64,000 nucleotides of DNA from Deltaproteobacteria bacterium IMCC39524 (GTDB lineage: Bacteria > Desulfobacterota > Desulfuromonadia > Desulfuromonadales > BM103). Below, in pieces: positions 1-6,447 of this stretch (the first letter of the stretch is position 1; the number at the start of each line of letters is the position of its first letter). The notes below the pieces were generated by a model. That model did not search any database. It was not told the origin of the DNA and was given only the letters and a program-made list of their open reading frames with translations. Position numbers and translations under genes: made by a program. The stretch is taken from assembly GCA_029667085.1 (NCBI GenBank), contig JARUHJ010000002.1, positions 1 through 64,000 of the forward strand, written 5' to 3'.

Positions 1-317
1 TGTTCCCCAGCACCAAGATCCTGGACGATTTGAACTACAAGGCGATCATGATCGGTTTCCCGATGCTGACCCTAGGTATCATCACCGGCGCTGCCTGGGC
101 CAACTATGCCTGGGGCACTTACTGGAGCTGGGACCCGAAAGAGACCTGGAGCCTGATCGTCTGGTTTATCTATGCTGCCTTCCTGCACGCCCGCTTTACC
201 CGTGGCTGGGTGGGTCGTCGCGTGGCCTGGCTGTCGATCTTCGGCTTCGCCGCCACCATCTTCTGCTACCTTGGTGTGAACCTGGTGCTTTCCGGGCTAC
301 ACTCTTACGGCGGTTAA
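1..317 (+). CDS. ccsB: Cytochrome c biogenesis protein CcsB/ResC type, 3' end only
   Basis: C-terminal part of a membrane protein that handles heme for c-type cytochrome maturation (System II, CcsA/CcsB family). The reading frame is open from base 3, so the gene starts upstream of the window. The visible ~104 residues carry the family's heme-handling WGxYWxWDPKE tryptophan-rich motif ([18 protein letters not shown]), followed by a His in HARF and two further hydrophobic segments ending in GLHSYGG, a usual CcsB C-terminus. Its position right before multiheme cytochrome genes fits its job: heme attachment to the many CXXCH motifs encoded downstream. Family assignment is firm; whether it is fused to a ResB-like part cannot be seen. 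Confidence 0.9.
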   Translation, partial: FPSTKILDDLNYKAIMIGFPMLTLGIITGAAWANYAWGTYWSWDPKETWSLIVWFIYAAFLHARFTRGWVGRRVAWLSIFGFAATIFCYLGVNLVLSGLHSYGG

Positions 318-682
318 TTGGGACTATCCGGAGTCGTTGGGTGACCCTCATGCCGTGATGATGGTATTGGAATCTTGACGTTAATTTTCCAAAATCCTCG
401 CGGGTAAATATTCGTATCAACAAGTTTGTCATCGGGGGATGGACATTGTGTTCTGTCCCCCGATTTAAGTTTGGTCTAACAAGGCAGAAAACTTGCATAT
501 GTGCAGAGGTTAGCTCTTTGTGTGCAATGCGGTTACGTGCTTTTCTTTAGCACCTTTGGCAAGTTAACCCCTGAAAAGTGAGCCTCTTAATTAGGGTATC
601 TCACTGATTGGGTACCGTCAAAGGGCGATAATGATTGTTTGACTTCTTATAAGTTTATCCGGCTAATGGGAATTGATAAGAG
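318..682. other. Intergenic region between ccsB and the cytochrome cluster
   Basis: About 365 bases without a credible gene. It holds one G/C-rich hairpin (431-463, listed separately) that probably ends the ccsB transcript. Downstream of it must lie the promoter for the 683-3877 genes, but I see no convincing sigma-70 or sigma-54 match. Confidence 0.6.
431..463 (+). terminator. Probable terminator hairpin after ccsB
   Basis: Perfect 9-bp arms ATCGGGGGA / TCCCCCGAT separated by a 15-base loop. The following T-tract is weak (ttaagtttgg), so the hairpin is clear but intrinsic termination is only likely. Confidence 0.45.
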
Positions 683-1717
683 ATGCGTTTCGGACTGCTC
701 TGCACCCTGACAATACTTCTATGTGCTTTGGCACGGCCTGGCTTTGCTGTCGAAACGGCAGGTAAAAGTTTTGTGCTTTGGGCCGGGTCAGGGTCAGCGG
801 AGACTTGTCTGACCGCTGAATGTCACGCAGATCTTGGTCGAGCGAAATATGTCCATGCGCCGGTTGCCGAAGGTGATTGCCTGATTTGTCACGGCACGAC
901 GGATCAGCCACATCCCGGCGCGGGTTCCATCGTCTTGCTTGAAGAGGAGCCAGGTCTCTGTTTTCAGTGTCATGAAAACCCGGCGGCGGGGATGGCCTAT
1001 CCCCATTCCGCCGTTGCCGAAGGTTGTACCGGTTGCCATAGCCCGCACCAGGGAGGGTTGCCGCAGCTCGTTGTTCAATCAGGCGGCCAGCTCTGCCTGC
1101 TTTGCCATGAAGACGTCGATGATGGTAAATATATTCACGGGCCGGTCAGGGCGATGAACTGCAAGATGTGTCACGGCATTCATGGCGGAGATAACCTTGC
1201 CATGTTGAATCAGCCAGGCAATGGTAATTGTCTGGGCTGTCACTCCGGTATCCAGGCCATCATGGATAATGCGGTTTCCCAGCATGAGCCGGTCGTTAAT
1301 GGTTTTTGCTGGGATTGCCATACGCCACATGCCTCAGAATATAGGCCTTTTTTGCAGGAGTATTACCCTGAAGAGTTTTACACGTCTTACAAAAAAGAGA
1401 ACTTTGGGCTCTGCTTTCGCTGTCACGACGAGACGGCCTTCACTTACGAGCTCACTTCGGAGGCGACCGCGTTTCGTAACCATAATGACAACCTGCACTA
1501 TTTTCATGTTAACAGGAAAAGTAAGGGTAGGGTTTGTAAGGCGTGCCATGGTGTTCATGGTGCCGTTCAGGATAAGCTCTTGGTGGCGAAGTCCCCAGGG
1601 TTTGGCCGCTGGGCCATTCCTCTAACCTGGATTAGTGATGGTGAACGTTCGACCTGCTATGTCGGATGCCATAATCCCAAAACGTATATTCGAAACAAGA
1701 AATTCGGTAATCTATGA
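683..1717 (+). CDS. Secreted multiheme c-type cytochrome (9 CXXCH plus two variant motifs)
   Basis: Periplasmic or outer-membrane-associated electron carrier. The 344-residue product has a signal peptide (MRFGLLCTLTILLCALARPGFA). Nine canonical CXXCH motifs are visible (CLICH, CFQCH, CTGCH, CLLCH, CKMCH, CLGCH, CWDCH, CFRCH, CKACH). Two more look like expanded heme sites: CLTAECH near residue 42 (CX4CH) and CYVGCH near residue 327 (CX3CH), giving up to 11 hemes. Several motifs are followed by xxH (CHSPH, CHGIH, CHTPH, CHGVH), the doubled-motif pattern of the NrfB/DmsE-like and Geobacter multiheme families. The stop overlaps the next start as ATGA, so it is translationally coupled to the NHL lipoprotein. 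No exact known homologue is claimed; the role as cytochrome is firm, heme count of the variants is inference. Confidence 0.9.
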   Translation: MRFGLLCTLTILLCALARPGFAVETAGKSFVLWAGSGSAETCLTAECHADLGRAKYVHAPVAEGDCLICHGTTDQPHPGAGSIVLLEEEPGLCFQCHENPAAGMAYPHSAVAEGCTGCHSPHQGGLPQLVVQSGGQLCLLCHEDVDDGKYIHGPVRAMNCKMCHGIHGGDNLAMLNQPGNGNCLGCHSGIQAIMDNAVSQHEPVVNGFCWDCHTPHASEYRPFLQEYYPEEFYTSYKKENFGLCFRCHDETAFTYELTSEATAFRNHNDNLHYFHVNRKSKGRVCKACHGVHGAVQDKLLVAKSPGFGRWAIPLTWISDGERSTCYVGCHNPKTYIRNKKFGNL

Positions 1718-2901
1718 GTGTCGAAAAAAACTTTAAATGTCTCAGCTGTTTGCTCTTTTACGGCTTACTTGCGAGTCTCTTGCTCGCGGGTTGTGCTCCT
1801 GTAGAAGGGGTAGTAAAGCAAAGGTTCTTTTGGCCTCTTCCTGTGGATGGGGTTGAGCCAAAAATCGAGTACCTCGGTTTTTATCAGTCGGATAAAGATC
1901 TGGAAGTTCATGGGCCAGGATGGGTCGAGTCTGCGGTTCTGGGTGAATATCCCCCGTTTGAACTGTTTCAGTCACCTTATTATATTGCTACCCTCACAGG
2001 GGGGCGACTTGCGGTTTCAGACACGGTTGCGCGTAAGGTGAAAATTCTTGATCTGAAAAAAGGGGTCGTTCGTGAGCTCATGGGCAACGAAGGTTCGCCC
2101 TTTGCTTTTTCCCTGCCTATGGGTGTCGTTGGTGATGAGTCGGGGGCTGTTCTCGTGGTTGACTCACTGAGGGGGGAAATTTTCAAGTTTGGTGCTGACG
2201 AAAAGTATGTCGAGACTTTTGGCGGCAAATCAATTCTTGGACATCCGCTCGGCATCTCATTGGATGAACGAGGCAAGCGGTTCTGTGTGACTGATGTCGT
2301 GGAGCATAACATCGCTTTTTTTGATCTATGGGGAAATCTGCTTTACAAGATTGGCGAGCGGGGAGCAGGCCCTGGCCAGTTTAACTTCCCAACGGATGTT
2401 AGCTTTGACGAAGCAGGCAATGTCTTTGTGCTTGATGCCCTGAATTACAGGGTGCAGGTGCTTGATGACGCCTTGCAGTTTAAGCGTGAATTCGGGGAGC
2501 TGGGTACCGCCGCGGGTTCGTTCCGTTTGCCAAAAGGGTTGGCCGTGAGTCCTCACGGTCAGGTATACATCACAGATGGCCTTGCTCATAAGGTTGTAGT
2601 GTTTGACCACCAGGGCGCTTTTTTGCTCAGCCTTGGGGATAAAACATACTCACGGCAAAGTGGTGAGATAACTCCGGGTGGTTTTTTTGCACCGCGTGGT
2701 GTTGCCGTCGATGCAGCAGGCGAGGTTCTGGTCGTTGACGGGATCAACAGAATGGTGCAGCGCTTTCAATATTTGACAGAAGACTATCTCCAGGGGCATC
2801 CGGTTCGTGATGAGGAGATTTATTTGCCTCCGGCCTTAAGGCAGCAACCGCGTACCCCCTTTGCCCCGGTGTCAAGTCCATCGGAGAAAAGTAATGACTA
2901 A
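1714..2901 (+). CDS. NHL-repeat beta-propeller lipoprotein
   Basis: Predicted lipoprotein of 395 residues: the N-terminal hydrophobic stretch ends in a lipobox (LLLAGC, Cys at ~27). The rest is made of NHL-type repeats, recognisable by recurring G-x-F-x-x-P-x-x-[IVL]-[AS]-[VF]-D and [VL]-x-V-x-D-x-x-N-x-R-[VI] segments, e.g. GPGQFNFPTDVSFDEAG then VFVLDALNYRVQVL, and GSFRLPKGLAVSPHG. NHL propellers bind proteins or surfaces; in this setting it may help assemble or anchor cytochromes at the outer membrane, which is inference. It overlaps the upstream cytochrome (ATGA) and the downstream octaheme gene by 8 bases, so the three form one translational unit. It resembles the second NHL lipoprotein at 4029. 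Confidence 0.85.
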   Translation: MSVEKNFKCLSCLLFYGLLASLLLAGCAPVEGVVKQRFFWPLPVDGVEPKIEYLGFYQSDKDLEVHGPGWVESAVLGEYPPFELFQSPYYIATLTGGRLAVSDTVARKVKILDLKKGVVRELMGNEGSPFAFSLPMGVVGDESGAVLVVDSLRGEIFKFGADEKYVETFGGKSILGHPLGISLDERGKRFCVTDVVEHNIAFFDLWGNLLYKIGERGAGPGQFNFPTDVSFDEAGNVFVLDALNYRVQVLDDALQFKREFGELGTAAGSFRLPKGLAVSPHGQVYITDGLAHKVVVFDHQGAFLLSLGDKTYSRQSGEITPGGFFAPRGVAVDAAGEVLVVDGINRMVQRFQYLTEDYLQGHPVRDEEIYLPPALRQQPRTPFAPVSSPSEKSND

Positions 2902-3877
2902 CTTCTTGAAGCCTGCGATGCTGCTTATCTTTCTGCTGTCCTTGATGGGAGACTTTTCCAGAGTCTGGGCCCTGGAGATTCTTTATCCCCGGGATGGCAC
3001 CTATGTCACCAAATCCAATTATTTGATTATACAGGGCGGTGGGGAACAGCTTCTTGACGGCATGCTGATTGAGATCGATGGTGTCAGGAGTGACCTGATC
3101 GATTTGAGCCCTGATGCGTATCGAAGCCTTTATGCGGATAAGCTGGTGGTCGAGCCCCTCTTTGATCCAGGAGAAAATAAAATTACCGTCGAGGGTTATC
3201 TTCAGGGCAAAAAAGTGGCGTCTTCCAATGCCAGCGTTTATTATCTTGCTGATGAGACCGAGTCCCCGCCGACTGGCTACCGCAGGGAAATTTTTCATCT
3301 GGCAGAGCGAGAGGACGTCTGTGCAGCTTGTCATAATATGCAGCCCTCTGTAAATCAACTGCAAAACCCGACTATAAATAATCCTTGTGCCAGTTGTCAT
3401 GCGCGAATGCTGGCGAAAGCTCATGTCCATGGACCTGCGGGTGTTTATGATTGTTCCTACTGCCATGATGCGGAGAGCCGGCCGGCAAAGTACGCTCTTA
3501 GACTTGATGAAGGGGCCCTGTGCCTGGAGTGTCATGAAGAACAGCGTTCGCTGCCCCTGTTGCATGGGCCTGTTGATGCTTCGATGTGTGTCATCTGTCA
3601 CGATCCTCATGCCAGTGATCACCCTGCACAGTTGACCTCAGAATTGAACCAGGGTTGTCTGGAGTGTCATGCAAGTTTGATCGGTAAGCCACATGTGGCA
3701 AGCGGTATGAGCTCTTCTAGAGCCCATCCTTTGCAGGGGCCTGAAAATCCAAGAGAACCGCAAAAAAAATTAAACTGCAGTAGTTGTCATAACCCGCATG
3801 GAGGGGCGTATGCAAAATATTTCGTCGGCGATGTACAATCGCCTATGCAGCTCTGCGCCGAGTGCCACAGGAAATAA
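2894..3877 (+). CDS. Secreted octaheme c-type cytochrome
   Basis: A 327-residue exported cytochrome. I choose ATG 2894 over an upstream alternative at 2861 because it has GGAGA 7 bases ahead and gives a clean signal peptide (MTNFLKPAMLLIFLLSLMGDFSRVWA). Residues ~27-130 are heme-free and start with ILYPRDGTYV, looking like an Ig-like or cohesin-like adhesion domain. The C-terminal part has eight CXXCH motifs (CAACH, CASCH, CSYCH, CLECH, CVICH, CLECH, CSSCH, CAECH), with CHDPH and CHNPH doubled forms. The heme-free front domain could contact the barrel or NHL partners; that is inference. It overlaps the upstream lipoprotein gene by 8 bases and is followed by a 151-base gap before the next gene. 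Confidence 0.88.
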   Translation: MTNFLKPAMLLIFLLSLMGDFSRVWALEILYPRDGTYVTKSNYLIIQGGGEQLLDGMLIEIDGVRSDLIDLSPDAYRSLYADKLVVEPLFDPGENKITVEGYLQGKKVASSNASVYYLADETESPPTGYRREIFHLAEREDVCAACHNMQPSVNQLQNPTINNPCASCHARMLAKAHVHGPAGVYDCSYCHDAESRPAKYALRLDEGALCLECHEEQRSLPLLHGPVDASMCVICHDPHASDHPAQLTSELNQGCLECHASLIGKPHVASGMSSSRAHPLQGPENPREPQKKLNCSSCHNPHGGAYAKYFVGDVQSPMQLCAECHRK

Positions 3878-4028
3878 CAGGGCCTGGGTCCACAATAAGT
3901 TGATTGAAGGATCGCGTCTCGGCAGAATTCTGAAAGTCGCTAAGCTTTGTTTCTGCTGATTTCATTGGGTTGCTGGTTTAAACGCGGATTGTAGCTTGCA
4001 GCGTTATTTTTTTATTAAGGAGTCTAGA

Positions 4029-5072
4029 ATGCAAGACAAAGGATTGATTAGAAAACTTATTATGGCGGTGCTCTTGTTCAGCCTGTTTGGCTGTTCGGCG
4101 GCAATTCAGGAAAAGGTTGTCTATCCCGTTCCACCGGAGACCGCAAGATTTGAGTGGGTGGGGACATACGCCTCAGTCGCCGATTTCAGGGGCAAGTTCT
4201 CCCAGTTTATGATTGGTGAAGGCGGGGTGAGCGGGGGATTTTTTGCCGGTGTGATGGGTGTGGGGGGGGACGCGGACGACCGCCTTCTGGTCTGTGATCT
4301 CGCCGGCCAGAAGCTCAGAGTTCTGGACCTGGCAAACCAAACAATCGAGAATTTTACAAGTTATGCCTTCCGTAATCCGATCGATGTTGATGTCGACCGG
4401 CAGGGGCAAGTCTATGTCAGCGATGCCGCCGCTAAAGAGGTTCTGGTGTTTTCACCTGAGGGCTCCTTGGTGCGCACCATTGGCAGCGAGGATGTGTTCA
4501 AGAAGGCTTCATTCCTCACGGTCAATGATGATTTGGGCCGGCTTTATGTCAGTGATCCGCTGGCTAATGATATCAAGGTGTTCAGCCTGGAGGGAGAGCT
4601 TCTGTTCAAGTTCGGTCAGAGAGGTGTAGAGGGTGGAGCCTTTCATGTCCCCCAGGGCCTCGAGTTTGACTCCTCCGGGCAGCTGTTTGTCGCTGACTCC
4701 CTGAATGCCAGGATCCAGGTGCTCAGTGCCGATGGCGAGTTTATAAGACAATTTGGAGAGCGTGGCACATTTAACCACCAGTTGGAAGCCCCCAAGGACC
4801 TGGCGTTTGATAGCGAGGGCCATTTGTACGTAACCGATTCCCGTAAGCCAAGTTTTCGAGTTTTCGATCCTGAAGCAGGGCAGCTTCTGTTGATGATTGG
4901 GGGGTCAGTAACCTCCGATCACAAACTTGGCTTTACGGTGCCAACAGGCATTTACGTTGACAGCCAGGATCGCGTCTATATTGGGGATTTGATGTTGGGT
5001 CGCGTCACCGTATGGCAGTACCTGTCAGAGGCCTACAAGCAGCGCGTTAAAGAGGCCGCTAAGCAGCAATAA
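4029..5072 (+). CDS. NHL-repeat beta-propeller lipoprotein, second copy
   Basis: Predicted lipoprotein of 347 residues. ATG 4029 is preferred because AAGGAG lies 6 bases upstream and the product then starts with a short basic n-region and a lipobox (LLFSLFGCS, Cys ~18). Repeats of the NHL type fill the mature part: FRNPIDVDVDRQGQVYVSDA, GAFHVPQGLEFDSSGQLFVA and LEAPKDLAFDSEGHLYVTDS style segments, each followed by a short beta-strand with R-[VI]-[QR]-V. It is a paralogue of the propeller at 1714 and sits immediately upstream of the sigma-54-driven tetraheme gene. Two propellers interleaved with two multiheme cytochromes suggest paired assembly or docking factors; no enzyme activity is indicated. 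Confidence 0.85.
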   Translation: MQDKGLIRKLIMAVLLFSLFGCSAAIQEKVVYPVPPETARFEWVGTYASVADFRGKFSQFMIGEGGVSGGFFAGVMGVGGDADDRLLVCDLAGQKLRVLDLANQTIENFTSYAFRNPIDVDVDRQGQVYVSDAAAKEVLVFSPEGSLVRTIGSEDVFKKASFLTVNDDLGRLYVSDPLANDIKVFSLEGELLFKFGQRGVEGGAFHVPQGLEFDSSGQLFVADSLNARIQVLSADGEFIRQFGERGTFNHQLEAPKDLAFDSEGHLYVTDSRKPSFRVFDPEAGQLLLMIGGSVTSDHKLGFTVPTGIYVDSQDRVYIGDLMLGRVTVWQYLSEAYKQRVKEAAKQQ

Positions 5073-5136
5073 GCGTTATTGGTGATATGGCTTAGGTGTG
5101 GCTGGTTTTATGGCTAAGACTGAAACGCAAAAGGCG

Positions 5137-5154
5137 ACTGTGCAAATGCACAGT
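5137..5154. promoter_or_regulatory. Perfect palindrome upstream of the sigma-54 promoter
   Basis: ACTGTGCA-AA-TGCACAGT is an 18-base perfect inverted repeat, ~27 bases ahead of the -24 element at 5181 and flanked by GGC/GCC that could extend it. It has no T-tract on the + strand, so it is not a normal terminator for the 4029 gene. It could be a binding site for a sigma-54 activator or a repressor. The site is seen; the role is inference. Confidence 0.4.
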
Positions 5155-5180
5155 GCCGAAAAATAGGCGTTTGGTTGTTT

Positions 5181-5196
5181 TGGCATTGCTCTTGCT
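5181..5196 (+). promoter_or_regulatory. Sigma-54 (RpoN) -24/-12 promoter of the tetraheme cytochrome
   Basis: TGGCATTGCTCTTGCT matches the sigma-54 consensus TGGCAC-N5-TTGC[AT], with the required GG-N10-GC spacing (GG 5182-5183, GC 5194-5195). It predicts transcription from about 5207 and a ~100-base leader before the ATG at 5307. Transcription would need an activator ATPase not encoded in this window. Confidence 0.75.
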
Positions 5197-5206
5197 AGTA
5201 TAGGAA

Positions 5207-5306
5207 ATCATGTCCAGCAGGACAAACAAGTTTAAGATGGAGAGACTAAAAACTCTCTGTCTCAATTCAAACCGGGGATGAGCCCCAAATTAACGGAGGT
5301 AGGAAA
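5207..5306 (+). promoter_or_regulatory. Structured 5' leader of the tetraheme cytochrome mRNA
   Basis: Between the predicted start site and the gene lie three short hairpins: TGTCC-AGCA-GGACA (5211-5224), a GAGAG...CTCTC stem (about 5240-5258), and GGGG-ATGAG-CCCC (5274-5286). A strong ribosome site GGAGGT follows at 5295-5300, 6 bases from the ATG. A leader of this kind could stabilise a highly expressed mRNA. I do not recognise a riboswitch class. Confidence 0.4.
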
Positions 5307-5888
5307 ATGAAGAAGATTATTGTAATGGTAGCACTGGTAACCCTGGCGGCAACTTCAGCTTTCGCTGGTATCCAGAACACAGCTCATGACCTGTCCGGTC
5401 GTGGCACAGGCGTCGACGAGATTTGTGCTTTCTGTCACACTCCTCACAGTGGCGGTACTCAGGCTCCTCTGTGGAACCGTGGTAATGGCCCAGCAGTAAC
5501 CCAGCAGTACAGCAGCATCAGCATGGACGCGACCCCAGGTTCCGGTACTTCTGACGCTCCTCTCTGTCTCTCTTGCCATGACTCGGCTACAATTGACACT
5601 CTTGTCATCACCAACACCCCGAACAGCAAGACTTACAACCCAGCTGGCCTGACTCTGAACGCCAATGCTGACCTCGGCACAGACCTCTCTAACGACCATC
5701 CTGTCGGTTTCGACATCACGACTGCTGGTCTTGAGATTAACGCTACTCCTGCTAACGCTCCTCTGTTTGGCGCTGGCAACGACGTATGGTGCTCTAGCTG
5801 CCACGACGTACACAACAACACCAACGCACCGTTCCTGATCATGACCAACACCAACTCAGCTCTGTGCTTGGACTGCCACAACAAGTAA
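5307..5888 (+). CDS. Secreted tetraheme cytochrome, OmcE-like (candidate nanowire subunit)
   Basis: A 193-residue exported cytochrome with signal peptide MKKIIVMVALVTLAATSAFA and four CXXCH motifs: C40AFCH, C87LSCH, C162SSCH, C187LDCH. Apart from the four heme-attached histidines there are exactly four others (27, 47, 131, 169), just enough for bis-His ligation of every heme. The layout (an early T-x-H-D-L, then CxFCHTPHSG, long beta-rich linker, last heme at the very C-terminus) is that of the tetraheme OmcE family, whose Geobacter member polymerises into extracellular filaments. Codon use is strongly biased (ctg, ggt, aac, gct), as in highly expressed genes. It has its own sigma-54 promoter and terminator, so it is a monocistronic unit. 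Membership of the nanowire class is inference from layout and neighbours. Confidence 0.85.
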   Translation: MKKIIVMVALVTLAATSAFAGIQNTAHDLSGRGTGVDEICAFCHTPHSGGTQAPLWNRGNGPAVTQQYSSISMDATPGSGTSDAPLCLSCHDSATIDTLVITNTPNSKTYNPAGLTLNANADLGTDLSNDHPVGFDITTAGLEINATPANAPLFGAGNDVWCSSCHDVHNNTNAPFLIMTNTNSALCLDCHNK

Positions 5889-5928
5889 GACTTTGAGTAC
5901 TTTGATCGCATCTCTTTTGTGATCCTGA

Positions 5929-5958
5929 GGGGGACGGCTTGCCGTCCCCCTTTTTTTT
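5929..5958 (+). terminator. Strong intrinsic terminator after the tetraheme cytochrome
   Basis: A 10-bp perfect stem GGGGGACGGC / GCCGTCCCCC with a TT loop is followed at once by eight T. It isolates the tetraheme transcript from the barrel gene. Confidence 0.93.
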
Positions 5959-6373
5959 CGAGTCGGATGGTGCGAATAAATTAACAGGCCAGCCACAATT
6001 GTGTTAAAAAGTTTAAAGCAAAATCCTTGTGGGATAAGCGCTGCCGGTATCAAGGGACTCGACGTCTTTTCTGGGAAGGTCCTGATGTAAAAGTTTCAGG
6101 GTCGATTTTCTCGGCTTTACAACCCTTTAAAGTAAAAAAATAATCGATTTCTCGGCTCTCTTTGTGGGGGCTTTGTTTTCTTTGTGGTATTCGTATCGCC
6201 CCCTTATGTATGAGCGGACTTTTCCTGCTCGATGCTTTCTGGGGAGCGGGTTGCGTTTGCACTTTGTGTAATCGCGGGATGTCTGGTCTTTTCGCTTGGC
6301 GATCTTATTGTTGTTTTCGTGTCTTTGGGCCACTGTCTCCATGTTCGGGAGGGTAGTTAGCGCACTTTCTGCT
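5959..6373. other. Long intergenic region before the barrel gene
   Basis: About 415 bases between the terminator and the sigma-54 promoter at 6374. No credible gene is seen on either strand; short open frames here lack ribosome sites and protein-like composition. The length would accommodate activator binding sites for the downstream promoter. A weak TTGCAC-TTT-GTGTAA near-palindrome lies around 6257-6271. Confidence 0.5.
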
Positions 6374-6389
6374 TGGTATAAAAATTGCT
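6374..6389 (+). promoter_or_regulatory. Sigma-54 (RpoN) promoter of the beta-barrel gene
   Basis: TGGTATAAAAATTGCT has the -24 GG (6375-6376) and -12 GC (6387-6388) with exact N10 spacing and a full TTGCT -12 element. Transcription would start near 6400, which rules out a TTG start at 6385 for the following gene and favours an ATG at or after 6412. Confidence 0.65.
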
Positions 6390-6447
6390 TGTTTTTGTAT
6401 TGAGTACAAAGATGGTTATGTTTTTTTTATGCCCGTGTTTCGATGTG

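Noticed and set aside
494-505. TGCATATGTGCA palindrome before the first cytochrome gene
   Set aside because: Short, imperfect and unrelated in spacing to a promoter; chance occurrence is likely.
2744-3622. Long minus-strand open frame opposite the octaheme cytochrome
   Set aside because: Antisense shadow of a strong coding gene with CXXCH motifs and signal peptide; the antisense product has no domain character.
5100-5170. Possible GEMM-type (c-di-GMP/cGAMP) riboswitch upstream of the tetraheme gene
   Set aside because: The acgcaaaaggcg stretch and hairpin recall GEMM, but the conserved GNRA-docking and closing stem were not found, and it lies upstream of the predicted sigma-54 start, so it would not be in that transcript. 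An Rfam scan would settle it.
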